DNA of 26,484 bases from Deltaproteobacteria bacterium. Its GTDB lineage: Bacteria > Myxococcota_A > JAADFL01. Within the stretch, counting starts at the first letter, position 1, and each line of letters starts with the position of its first letter. The notes below the pieces were generated by a model. It ran no database searches and was not told the DNA's origin. It was given only the letters and a program-made list of their open reading frames with translations. The DNA is taken from assembly GCA_013152945.1 (NCBI GenBank), contig JAADFL010000068.1, positions 1 through 26,484 on the forward strand. The letters are read 5' to 3'. Both the position numbers and the translations under genes were made by a program. Below are positions 7,226-18,200 of the stretch, piece after piece.

Positions 7226-8634
7226 GTCACCATCACGCTGACAGCGTTCTCGTCCAAGAGCAGCATGGTCATGGTCCCTGTTGAATCCGCGCCTGCATGG
7301 TTTCGGGACAGTAGAAACGAGGTCAGGGCCCATATTGCGAGACCGGCGCCTGTGGCAAAGCACACGTCTGCAGCAACAGCCTCATTGAAAACCCGGCTTT
7401 TCTGATTAGAAACACCAGGGTCATTGGATTCCATTTTCTTCAATTTGGACTTTTCGTACAAGGCCAGGCTCCCGAGTACACCGCCTGCCGCAAGCACAGT
7501 GCCTGCCCCTGCCAGGGGCCAGACCCAGGCGGGAATCCCTGCCTGAACAACTTCAGCGGAAACACCCGGGCCTGAAGTAATCAGATCTTTGTGCCCCTTT
7601 TTCGCATTACTTGACGTAACAGATAACATCTTGCAATCTGGTTCATCAGGAGACGATTTCCCGCTGTCCATGTGTACTAACTTGCATTTCGCAGATTTCA
7701 AATTCAAAAAGAGCACGTTGGAGGCGCTCAAAGCCTTGGCCTGTTTTTTTATGCCCATGGCGCTATTCCCGGTCATGTCATCCAAAAGTATAGGCAAATG
7801 TAACCCGGCCGGCCTCAATGAGATGCCTGAATCCCCGGCCGGGACCATGACCTGCAATGACATTCCGGCCTCCACGCCCTCGTATCTCTTGTCCAGTGCC
7901 TCCTGCCCCTTTTGCACAAGGTGCAGAAACGTGACCAAATGTTTCCCGGGCCGCACCCGAACCCTGGCTCCTGCTTCGTGCAAATAGCCGTCAACCAGGA
8001 TGAAATTTATTCTCTTTGTCGGATCCACCCGGATCCAGGACAGTCCCAATTTTTCATCTTGCGCCTTTTTCACATTCCTGAACAAGTTCACAAGGTAAGG
8101 CGGGTGATTCTCCAATGAGATCCGCATGCAAGGATCTTTTTCAAGCGCATGCCCAAGGATGTTTGCGGCTTCAACCTTTGCATGGCCCAAAGCCTTGCCT
8201 CCGTGTTTCAGAAAGCCTGCTCTTTGAGACTCCAGCAAGGCCCTGGCAAGGAGAATCCAGGATTGTTCAAGGCTCTCCTTGCCTGCAAAGATCGTCTTGC
8301 CGTCCATTTTGCCGGTTACTTTCCTGAACTCCTCGATAGCCTTACTCCAATGCATGTGCACCAGCAGGTCGGCTCCCTTTTGCATGTCCCTGTACAAGCT
8401 CACCAGGGATTCGACCCAACCCTTGCCCGGCTCTTTGGGCGTCAAACAAAGCTTTTTTGTCGTATTTCCGGGAAGGCCGGCCAGAATTGTACTCAACATG
8501 CCTTTCAGTGAAGGGCATCCGTTCTTTTGCGAGCAGCCTGATACGGATATGAGCAGGCAGCCATCATCTTGATTTTCCTGGCTGATTCCTGGCGACATAG
8601 AAGCCAGGACAATAATGATTGCCGTCCACGCCAT
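7219..8634 (-). CDS. PEGA-like envelope protein with two C-terminal membrane helices
   Basis: The 471-residue product is not firmly recognised. It begins with a hydrophobic leader (MAWTAIIIVLASMSPGIS) with no lipobox, so it is probably exported. Residues about 70-165 are helical and resemble a repeat-type scaffold. Residues about 200-245 (WIRVDPTKRINFILVDGYL...VRVRPGKHLVTF) resemble a PEGA domain, a small beta-fold common in deltaproteobacterial surface proteins. Two hydrophobic helices near the end (about 369-392 and 422-443), separated by a Lys-rich segment, could anchor the C-terminus in the inner membrane. This plan (leader, helical part, PEGA, two helices) recurs in myxobacterial hypothetical proteins. 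The ATG at 8634 has a weak GGGG upstream. It is first in the operon, and its stop overlaps the start of the next gene. No function can be assigned. Confidence 0.75.
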   Translation of the reverse strand: MAWTAIIIVLASMSPGISQENQDDGCLLISVSGCSQKNGCPSLKGMLSTILAGLPGNTTKKLCLTPKEPGKGWVESLVSLYRDMQKGADLLVHMHWSKAIEEFRKVTGKMDGKTIFAGKESLEQSWILLARALLESQRAGFLKHGGKALGHAKVEAANILGHALEKDPCMRISLENHPPYLVNLFRNVKKAQDEKLGLSWIRVDPTKRINFILVDGYLHEAGARVRVRPGKHLVTFLHLVQKGQEALDKRYEGVEAGMSLQVMVPAGDSGISLRPAGLHLPILLDDMTGNSAMGIKKQAKALSASNVLFLNLKSAKCKLVHMDSGKSSPDEPDCKMLSVTSSNAKKGHKDLITSGPGVSAEVVQAGIPAWVWPLAGAGTVLAAGGVLGSLALYEKSKLKKMESNDPGVSNQKSRVFNEAVAADVCFATGAGLAIWALTSFLLSRNHAGADSTGTMTMLLLDENAVSVMVTW

Positions 8635-8701
8635 GAAATACCCCGGTCCAGGCCATTTTTCTTATCATCAACTCCAGCATGATGCAAGGGAGCAGCACAG
8701 C

Positions 8702-8748
8702 CCGGCGCTTTAAGAGCCGGCAGGGTGCAGAAGATGCTGTTTGCACCC
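8702..8748. promoter_or_regulatory. Two tandem inverted repeats in a divergent intergenic region
   Basis: CCGGC/GCCGG (8702-8706, 8716-8720) and GGGTGCA/TGCACCC (8723-8729, 8742-8748) sit side by side upstream of the PEGA-like gene. They could form successive hairpins in its leader RNA or be protein-binding sites. The stems are short, 5 and 7 bp. Confidence 0.35.
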
Positions 8749-8766
8749 CCTCCAAACCACCCTGGC

Positions 8767-8796
8767 TTGTCTAAAAGATCCAACCATCTGTAATAA
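8767..8796 (+). promoter_or_regulatory. Candidate promoter for the PilZ-like gene
   Basis: TTGTCT (8767-8772), an 18-nt spacer and TAATAA (8791-8796) give a plausible sigma-70-type promoter. It would leave an A-rich leader of about 115 nt. Another TAAGAT nearer the gene has no matching -35. Confidence 0.3.
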
Positions 8797-8902
8797 CCAG
8801 CTTTATCGTAATTTTTCACTTTTCGGCAGTAAATGAAAAAAGACAAATAAGATTTCTTACGCACAAACAGGAAAAAAAGATGATTCAGTACACAAAAGAT
8901 AT

Positions 8903-8910
8903 GGAGGTGG
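8903..8910 (+). promoter_or_regulatory. Ribosome binding site deciding the PilZ-like start
   Basis: GGAGGTGG lies 5 nt upstream of the ATG at 8916. The in-frame ATG at 8880 is preceded only by an A-run, so the downstream start is preferred. Confidence 0.7.
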
Positions 8911-8915
8911 TTGTA

Positions 8916-9281
8916 ATGCAACAGTATGGTGCCGCTCAATTGGCTTTGTCAGATGCTTGTATGCAACAGCCCTATATCGGAACCAAAAAGAGCAGACTCC
9001 CGACTTGTTGGTGCGAGACAGACGACTTCTGCCTGCTGGTAAAATGTAAGGATATTCATGAGGATGGAGTCACCCTGATAACCCTGGCCGAAATGTCGCC
9101 AGGGGAGCAGGTAAGCCTGGAACTGTCTTCTGAGGCAGGAGTATTAAAGGCAAGGGCCGAGGTAACATGGCGTACTCCTGCGCGTGCAGAAAGGCCTGAG
9201 GCCACGGTGAATCTCAAGTTCAAGGACGTACTCCCGGAATCCAAGCCTGCCCTTGCCCGCCTGGTGAGCTTCGAGGCATAG
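8916..9281 (+). CDS. Small PilZ-like domain protein (degenerate)
   Basis: The 121-residue cytosolic protein has no leader. Residues about 25-105 follow the strand order of a PilZ barrel: a basic start (KKSRLPTC), CLLVKCKDIHEDGVTLIT where PilZ proteins have D/NxSxxG, then PGEQVSLELSSEAGVLKARAEVTW and a closing ATVNLKFKD. The arginine-rich RxxxR motif that grips cyclic di-GMP is not visible, and IHEDG replaces the usual IS-x-x-G, so c-di-GMP binding is doubtful. It may be a PilZ protein that has lost ligand binding or a related small beta-barrel. It stands alone between the divergent PEGA operon and the giant gene, whose 3' end faces it across 228 nt. It could link second-messenger state to surface structures, but nothing here proves this. 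Confidence 0.55.
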   Translation: MQQYGAAQLALSDACMQQPYIGTKKSRLPTCWCETDDFCLLVKCKDIHEDGVTLITLAEMSPGEQVSLELSSEAGVLKARAEVTWRTPARAERPEATVNLKFKDVLPESKPALARLVSFEA

Positions 9282-9509
9282 AACTCTGTTCGATTCGATT
9301 TACTTTCCCTGGTTGCCCGGAAAATAACACCTGGTTGTCACCGAAAGAGACTATCTGGAGAAAACGAACAGCTCAAGTAATTATTATCACTGACCAATCC
9401 GGCCCTCTGACCCCGTTGTTCCCGTTTTCCATCCCCCCGTTTCTCCTTCCCCAGTTTACCCCGCCGGGTTCCCTCGTCCAGATTATACTCCCGGTGTGCT
9501 AAAAGTATG
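9282..9509. other. Gap between converging genes with C-rich runs
   Basis: No coding sequence or clear intrinsic terminator was seen. The centre (9411-9462) is strongly pyrimidine-rich on the plus strand, so the 3' leader of the giant-gene transcript would be G-rich there. Confidence 0.5.
9411..9462 (-). promoter_or_regulatory. Potential G-quadruplex downstream of the giant gene
   Basis: On the minus strand five G-runs (4, 4, 6, 3 and 4 G) are separated by 6, 10, 9 and 6 nt. The runs map to 9459-9462, 9449-9452, 9433-9438, 9421-9423 and 9411-9414. Two loops exceed the strict 7-nt rule, so this fits a relaxed quadruplex. It lies about 50-100 nt past the giant gene stop, in its 3' untranslated RNA. 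Confidence 0.4.
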
Positions 9510-12210
9510 TTAAAACTTGCCCACCACCCTGAAGAAGAAGCCATGCCCATCTGTTACGCGGTTCTGGTACAGGTTGTCGGAAAACCTGCTGAAATTATAA
9601 CCCACACCAAGGCGCACATGGTTGAGGAATTCGTAAGACACCTCTGTAAGTAATCCCTGTTTCATGTCCAGGTCATCTTTTTTAACCCAATTCTTCATGA
9701 GCCTGTACTCGACCGCCACATCCAGCGAATTCGTGATGTGAAAGCCTACCCGGCTCAAGGAGAGCAGTGTCATTGTGCCTACCTCAGGCAAGTCACCCAC
9801 CCATTCTTTCCTGTACCTGAATGCCAGGGTCTCGGAGAGTTGCACATGAAAAGGCAGTTCGAACACAGGAACCAGGGAAATCACATCCGAATTCCACCTC
9901 TCTGGCCCGAAACCGGACATGAGGTCCCTGCGAAGTTCTATTCTCTTGGTGTACTTCAAGAGCAGGGACAGCCAGTCCAGGGCAGCGGGCCTGTAAGCCA
10001 GGCCCGTGGAGAACTCGAGGAGCAAAGCCTCGGTCCACTTGTATGACAGGTTCTCTGTCTGTGAATAGTTCAACCTGGCCAGGAAGGCCAGGTCCTTTGT
10101 CCATTGCCACGTTGCCGCGTTCAAGGTTAAAAATTGCAGCCTGTCCCTGCCGCCCCTTGATTCGTCCTGCTGGTCGTATCTTACCTCGTATCGTCCGGAA
10201 AGCTTCAGCCAATCCAGCTTCAAATACTCGTAACCCAGGGATCCGACGTTCCTGGCCGAATTGCCTGCAGAATCACTCCTGACTTGCTGTCTTTCAGCCG
10301 AGGCATCCAGGTACAGGCCCTTAGTAATCTTCCACCTGTTTGCCAGGCCCACCACGGCCCGGTTTGCATCCGGCCCCGACCCTGAATCAACCCTGTATTC
10401 CCCAAAAACCCTGCCACGCTTTGCAATCCGGTTTTCTCCACCCAGAATGGTTGTGGAAACCGTGTCTCCATCAAGGTCCAGAGTCAGCCTTTCCCGCATA
10501 TACACGTCGGTTTTCTCTGACAATGCGCTCTTGAGGCCTGCCTCCACGCCTGTGTCACCGGACCACTGTTCGCTCACCCCGGCAGTGATCCACAGGTCTT
10601 TTTCCAATTTGAAAGCGCCGCCGATGGTTGTTCGCACATCCCTGCCTGAAAAGTCCGGGGCAAGATAACCGTGGGGAATATCCACTTGTTGCTTTACATA
10701 ACCGGACCAGCGGTCGGTGAAGTTGTATTTGAATCCTGCACCGGCGGTCTCGATATGTTCCTTCATGTTTTGCCCGTCAGTGCCGTTGTTCCTTGCCGTG
10801 TACGTATGCCCGTAATCAATACTCAACGTGTAATCATGTGTGTTTCTTAAATATTTCAAAGATGATATCTGCTTGTTGAGACCGATGTCCGCCTCTCCCT
10901 TTGCTCCGGGCATGCTTGCCAGCATTCCATCGTGTCTCAAGATCAGGCGGTCTTGCCTGGTTGCCCTGAAATCCGCCGAGAATCCAAACCTGTTCTGCCC
11001 TCTTTCGTGGAGAGTATCGCCGCTGTAGAACCCGGCATCTATGGTCTGGTAGTATGCATGCAGTCCCAAAAGATCACGGTCCATGCCGAGCCATTCCGCC
11101 ACATCAGACCTTGCTTCCACCTTCAGTGCGTACCCGCCGCGACCCGCTGTTTCATCTTGCAGCGGCACAAAAGACAAGCCTCCATCCTCACTGTACGAGC
11201 TGATTCCTCCCTCTGCCTTGCTGTGGGCCAACTCGATCCTGACCTGTGACTTGTCCGTTAACTTGAGTTGTGCAGATGTGCCCCACAGCTCATATGGATT
11301 TCCCCCGGGGTTCTGCTCGGTCACGTACCCTCCTCCAAGGGTCAGCATGTTGAAGAGGGTCTGCTTTCCGTGAACTCCCCATGCCATCCTGGTGCCGTCA
11401 CCTGCAGCCTCGTAATCCGCCACGATGTACACCGGGTTGCCGTCCAGTGCCCCGCTCATTCCGGATGCAGACAGGAAAGAGGCATCGACCACGCTGGAAA
11501 CAGGGTTCTTGAGAATGATGCGTCCCTCTTGGTATCTCACCAGGTAATCCTGGTCCCGGACCAGGGGTACTGTAAGGAGCAACATGTGCGTATCCCTGTC
11601 TCTGACCATCAGAACAACCTGGTCGCTGCCTTCCACCAGGTCCATGTGTTTCAGGTAGTACACCGAGCCTCCTGTAGCGCGAAGCTCGTCATGCCCGTGA
11701 ACAGTGCCCACCCCGCTGTCGGTTACGAATGCATTCAGCTTGGATTTATAGCCCTTCAGGAACGCATGATCCAGCTTGGCCCTTGCGCCGAAACTCGTCC
11801 TTTCGAACTTGAATAGTTCACCGTCCTTCATGCCTGTATCAAAGTTGCCGACACGCAACTCGTTTGTCTTGTCGGCTTTTACAAGAAGATAGAACCTCTC
11901 CCTGCTGTTGACATCCTTAACCTCATTCGAGGCATCTCCGTACACTGGATAGTACTTTTCAGGATCGGTTATCCTGGTTATGAGGGCGCGGTCCTCCTCC
12001 TTGCCCGAATCGACATGGCCTATGATCTCATAGTCATTGAAGGGTCCCTTCCTGGTTTTTATCCTGGCCTTTAAAAAGGCTGCCGCCCTTCCATGAAGCC
12101 TGACATTCCCGCCTGCCACATCCAGGGTGGTCCGGTCGTTCATCTCGTCCAGCCTGGTATCCCTGTTGCCGATCAAGCCGTCTGCAACTGCAAGCAGGAA
12201 CCAGTAATCC
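9510..12210 (-). other. Beta-barrel module of the giant protein
   Basis: About 900 residues begin with DYWFLLAVADGLIGNRD and a pre-barrel segment containing YPVYGDASNEVKD and LRVGNFDTG. A long series of alternating polar and hydrophobic strands with aromatic girdles follows, finishing in a terminal Phe. No TonB box or plug domain is visible, so it is not a typical TonB receptor. The barrel is expected to sit in the outer membrane. Confidence 0.75.
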
Positions 12211-15200
12211 AGGTCGACCTTCACCTTTCTCTTGATGACTGCCTTGTTACCTGACGGGTCCGTGGATTCGACTATGATCTCGCTGGATTCGTCTTTTCCA
12301 TCCCCAAGGTGCACTATGTGTTCGAATATGCCTCTCTTGTCCACTTTGACTTGTTCGCCGTTCACAGTAACCCTGTTTTCAGGATCAGTGTAACCCTTGA
12401 GCCTGTACGTCTCGCTTTGAATGGGCACCCCGCTCGGGGGCAGCTCCACTGTAAGCCTGGCCGCCTTTGCATTGGTCTCGGACGGCTTGACCCTAATGGA
12501 CTTGACCGCAGGCTTTGCCCCGGTCTTGGTCGAAACAGTGGGCATCTTTGCCGGAGCATGGGGCTCTACCTTACCCCTGGCGGCTCGCGCGCCCGGGGTT
12601 TGCTTGGATACAAGGGCCGGGGTCGACCCCGGGCCGATCACATCTCCCGGTTTCATACCGGGATGGCTCTCGCCCGCTTTTACAACGGGGCGGAGAAAGG
12701 CAACATTCCCGCCAGGCCCGTGTATTTCCAGGTTCACACGGATCTTTCGCCCTCTTGGAACAGCCAGGGTGGTCTTGAAACTCGTATCCATGGCAACCGC
12801 CACTTCCCGGTTGTTCACCTTGATCCCGGGACTCGGTTTGGCCATGGCATATGAAGGAACCGGGGGAGAACCTGCCAATATCAATACCCTCCGGTTCAAC
12901 GCCCGGCTCCTCCGGTTGATGTTCGGCACCAGGGGCTTCAGGTCTCCGAGCCCGACACTCGAAACATCCTGCGGCCTGAATCCTCTCCTCAAGAGCAACC
13001 TCCTGACCGTATCGGCCCTTGCCTGGGTCAAGGCCAGCAACCTTTTCGAGTTCAATCCTTCATCCGAATGCACCTCTATGGCCACCCTTGACCCCGCCTC
13101 CCTGAGCCTCGGGATCTGTCGTTCCAACAACCATCTTCCCTTCCTGGTAAGGTTAGAACGGCCCGGAGCAAAGAGCTTGTCCGCAGAAAGGGACAACTCG
13201 AAAGACGGGCCTGTGACGAACATCGGCATGGCCGGGCTCATCCCCCTTTCGTTCTCACTGTTCCTCAACACCAGCCTGAAGAAGTACAATCCCGGTTCTA
13301 TGGTGCCCTTCTTGCCGGCAATTTTACCGTCCCAAAGTATATTTGAAGAAACTTCTCCCTTTCCTGACGCAATGACCGCAACAGGCCTGGCCAGCGAATC
13401 ATTCAACAACAGGTGCCAGGAATGGACATCCTTAACCCCGGCCGAGAGCACGAACCTGACCGGTTCCTTGAGCTTCCCTTCTTTCAATTCGACCCTGGCA
13501 ATCCCCTTGCCAGCACCTGCCACGTGACAATTTGTATTCAATAATCCCAGGTCCAGCGGACTCCCATCGATGTGAACTACCTTTTCCTTCAAATTTCCGT
13601 ACAGGTCCACCAGTGCCGTTGGTGCAGGTCCGGGTCCTGAAAGCCACATGGGCTTTTGCCCTTTTCCGCTAATAACGAGTTTCATGCCTTTTCCATCACT
13701 CCCGGCCATTTCCAGGATAAGGAGCGAATCCTTGGGCACGGAAATCCGGGCCTTGAACCTGCCTTTTGGATCGGGCTGTAACTTCATGCCGTGTAACTGT
13801 ACGAACGGCTTTTGGGGTACCGGTTTCGATGCCACGGTCTTTCCCGGCTGAAAAGGCATTAACGGGCTGAAACCAAGGGATCCACCCGATGTAACAACGA
13901 ACAGCCTGTACGTATAACTCTCGCTTGATTCGAGCAACGGGTTGCCGCGCCGATCCCTTCCGTCCCATGATATGGACGGAGGAACAGCACCCTTGCCCTC
14001 CCTCCTGTAAACAAGGGCCTTTTTTGAATCCCTTATCTCAAGAAACCATCGTTCCACCTTGTCCGTAGACAAGACCCTTGCCGAAAAGGAAACAGGCGTC
14101 TTGAACATACCCTTTTCCGATGGAGGCACCGTCTTGCCGTCGAGCAGGACCGAGACGTTTACCGGGGGTACTGCCTTGTTGTTCACGCTTACAGTCAATG
14201 TATCGAGACTTCCCTGAACGAGCAGGTTCCTGGTTTCCTCCCTTGGGCCGGCTACTTTGCCGGCGTTTGCCTCCTTGCCGGACTCTTTCAGGCCATTCTT
14301 TACAGATGTTGACTTCCCGGATTTCGAAGCCGGCGGTTTCGCCAATTCCACATAATCGGGTCTCACCCTTTGCTTTGGGCAGGTGATTCCGAAGTTGAGT
14401 TTTATGACCGCTCCGGGCGACAACCTGATCAGCCTGGTCTCATCGGTGGTAAACCTTGCTCCGGGCGGCAATGTATGTGCGGCCGCCTTGAAGGCCCTTA
14501 TCCCGGGCGGTAGGTCCTGGAGATGATACTTCCCACTGCCGTCCGTAACCGAGTACCTGCCGGTATCCGAGTACACTTCCGCACCAGCCACTCCGGACTC
14601 GCCCAGGTCCTGGACTCCATTCTTGTTGGTATCACAAAACACCTTGCCCAGCACGTAACCCCGGTCGAACAGTGGGTCGTGAACCACCCTGATCCTTGCC
14701 GTGGCCGGCTCGGATATGTCCATTGCGGCTCCGCCGATTCCCGGCGCCGCCCCTGCCTTCAGAACCGCCTTTGCCTGTACATAACCTTCGTGACTCGCAC
14801 CTCCTGCCACGGCCTGGAACATCAAGCCCGCCTTGCCTCCACTGTAAAGGCTCAAGGGACCGAAAAGCATGCTTCTGCCCCCTGCGACTCCGCCGGTCGA
14901 GGCCAGGGAGTAACGCACAGCCTTGCCGTTACTCTTTTCCAGGGAAGCCCGGGCGCTTCCACGGACGTACCTGAATCCCTTGGGCAGAAAGACCTGCACG
15001 TATACACCATTGGAGCCGTTGTCAGTAGTCAGGTCCCTTGCAGAATCGTTCTCCGCTTCTGCAAGGAAGGTGACTACTTCGCCCTGCTCGATCTCCCTCT
15101 TGTTGGCCCTCAAGTCGAACTTGATATCCCTGCCTATGGGATCGACCGGAATGTGGTTGTGGTGCACTACCCGCTTATCGCCTTCCACTTGAAGTTCAAG

Positions 15201-18200
15201 GTAGTAATGGAGGTCCGAGCCCAAGTCGGGTTCTGCCTTTGGAACAACGAAATCATACTTTTCATCTCCCTTTGCAGGACCCTTTGCCGGGGGAGGCGAG
15301 TTGGAGGGGAACAGCATGAGGTTTCCCGGAGGTTCAACGTCTATTGTGTAATTACCTGCAGGCGGATCGAACTCGTACACACCGTACTTTCCGGTAACCT
15401 GCCCTTGCTGGCCTTCAGGCAAATCCTTTTCATCAAGGGCTTTTCCCTTGTTTCCATCGGCTGACGGGTCATATTCGTATATTGTAACCTTTGCTCCAAC
15501 CAAAAGATTTCCAGTGCTCGACACATAGATCCTGCCTGTGGGATTGATTGCGAGATTCCTGGTTACCACCTGGTCCGGCTTTACCTCTCCTTCAAGATCC
15601 ACCATGGACAGCAACGCTCCACCAGGGGTGTACACCTTCAAGCTGTACTTCCCGGGCGCCGGCAGGTTCATGGATTGGAACTCTCCCTTTGAATCGGTCT
15701 TCACTTCTGCCAGAGGTTTTGCGCTCGTATCGTAAGAAGGAACCACGACTACCTTGTAACCTTCGAACAAGGCATCAGGCTCTTTACCGTCCAGGTCCAG
15801 GACACCGTTCGGCTCCCCCCGGTCTTCGAATACCCGACCCCTTACAGCAGCGGCTCCCTGGACCTGACCCACAACGACCACCGCCGGCTCGGTCTCGAAC
15901 TCGTCTATTCCCGTGGCTGACACGGATGCCTTGTTTGATATCCGGCTCAGTCTGGGAGTCTCCGGATCGATCTTCACCCTGAACTTAATCACTGCAGAGC
16001 CTCCGGCAGGCACACTGACGGAGTCGACCGCAACTATTCCCTTTCCGCCCTTTCCCGCCGGCGGAGGAATAAACTTACCCGATGCACCGGCCGGCACGAC
16101 AAGGCTGTTTTGCACGTAATCCACCTGGGCGGGCAAATCATCTTTCACAGAAGCATCGTCAACCTGGTCAGGCCCGGGGTTGAACAAGGTGATGGAGTAC
16201 TCCAACTCATCTCCCGGCAGCACACTGCCGCCGTCCACGTCTTTTACCGTCTTTTCGGCCTGCAGGTTCCTGACATAGCCTACAGGCGTTCTGGTAGGCT
16301 GATCACCATTGGCATCATTGCCGTCGCTGTCAGTCGGTTCCACGCCAAGATTGTCTGCAGTGACCGAACCCTGGTTGGAGACGATGCCCTCTGACCGGGC
16401 AGTCACCTTGAACCCTATTTCGACAGAGCCCAGTACGCCTATTTCAGGAATCTCGACATTTATGTTCGTCCCATCAAAGTAACCCTGGTCCTGGTCCTGC
16501 CCGTCGGTAAGCGACTTTCCATCCAAGGTCAGGCTGCCGTTCACATAATTTGCAAGAGCAGGTATGGGATCGATGAATCTCACGTTCTTTGCAGGGGCTG
16601 TGCCCGAGTTCGTAATGGTAACCTTGTATGTTATGTCCTCTCCCGGCCGCACCCTCGATGGAGATGCGGTCTTTGTGGTGCCTGACAGGTCCGCGGTTTT
16701 GCCCACGGTCACAATCGTGGCATCGTCCGGGCCCGGCGATCTCGGATCGTCGGACAAGAAGACCCTTCCACCATCATCGGAGATCTCCGCCTGGTTGGAT
16801 ATGACGCTCCCCAAGGGGGCATCGTCCCGTACCCTTACCTTGAACTCCACCCAGGCAGAGCCGCCGGATGCCCATATCACCCCGTCCGGAGCCCCTGCCG
16901 ATGATATCGGCATGCCTTGCGGCCTGGTGAACATCGGTTTTCCCTGGTCGTCGGGCACAGGTGTTCCGTCAAGCCTGGTGCTGCCCGGCACGTATTCGGT
17001 CCTCGCAGGTATCATGTCCCGCATAACAGCAGCCGTGCTGTCTTCAGGCCCATCATTGAATATGGTTATCTTGTAAGTAACCTCGTCACCTGCCGCCACC
17101 TCCCTGTCAGGGTGACTGGGCACGGTCTTTTCGGTCCTGGAAAAATCGACCGGATCGAGGATGTTGAACGAGGTGGGATCTCCCTTGTCAGGTGTCCTCG
17201 GATCGTCGCTCTTGGCGTTCTCCTTGCCTTGTACGAAAAACACGGCCTGGTTGCTCACGGTTCTGGGCATGGCGTTTTGAGCAATCACACCCGAGAAATG
17301 GAGGGTCAACGAGGTTCCAGGGCCCAGATCTTTGAGATTCCAGGTAATGGTATGTGTATTCGTATCATAATCGTACTGGAAACCATCGTCTGCCACGGTC
17401 ACCGATTCCAACTGTAACGGAACAGGGTCCCGTACCTCCACGTCCTTGCCCGTGGCATTGGAAAGTTCGAGCGCATAATCCACCCTGGCGCCCCTCCGCA
17501 AGGGAGTGGACAAGGGGACCTCCACGTTATTCACAAAGATCCTTTTTTCGAATATCACCTGGGACACCACCGTGACCTTGGTCGGATCGTTCGGCTCCGG
17601 CGACATGGGATCGTCGGTGAGCCCCTTGATAACGCCCTGGTCCGCGGACAACGAGCCCTGGTTCAGGATTACCCTGCCGTTCTCCACGGTTCCTTTGACC
17701 CGGGCTACAAACTCGAAGGACGCAAACGTGCCTGCGGCAAGGGTCTGTGTCGAGAAGGTGATCGTGCCCGTATCCCGGTCGAACACCCCGTCGCCCGACA
17801 CGTATTCCAGGTTGTCCGTGTCCAGGGGGTCCAAGACCTTGAGACCGGAGGCATCCAGGTTGCCCTTGTTGGTCACGCGAATGAGGTACTTCACTTCCTG
17901 GCCCGGCTCCACCTGCCTGCCCGGAGACTCCACGTCCTTGGTCGCACCCGACAGGTCGGGGTAGTCTACGTGCACCAACGTGGGCTGCCTGCCGTTCGAC
18001 GGGTCATTGTCTCCGTCCGAGAGTATCTCCGAGCCCGAGAGCCTGAGATGGGCCTGGTTCTGCACAACCGAACCTGCTTTCGTACCTGCCTTTACCTTGG
18101 CCGTGTAGGTGACTTCCTTGCTCTCTCCGGGCTGCAGGCCGAAGGGATCGGTAACAATGGAGCCTGATACCAGTCTTCCGCCACTGATAGACCCGGGCAC

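Noticed and set aside
7226-7363. 46-residue N-terminal extension of the FGE-like lipoprotein
   Set aside because: The extension is basic, lies inside the upstream coding sequence, and would bury the lipoprotein leader; the ATG at 7225 overlaps the previous stop and gives a proper leader.
8505-8939. Minus-strand frame (144 residues) across the PEGA gene start
   Set aside because: It overlaps the leader of the PEGA-like gene in another frame and runs through the hairpin-rich intergenic DNA; composition and motifs do not support a protein.
9510-12210. TonB-dependent receptor
   Set aside because: No TonB box or plug domain precedes the barrel; the upstream modules are OmpA and Ig-like.
12421-13527. 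Plus-strand open frame (368 residues) opposite the OmpA region
   Set aside because: Antisense to a recognisable OmpA domain, with no motif and low-complexity Ser/Pro/Thr composition; a shadow of GC-biased codons.
14523-15464. Plus-strand open frame (313 residues) opposite the SdrD-B-like part
   Set aside because: Antisense to conserved beta-domains of the giant gene, with no leader, motif or ribosome site.
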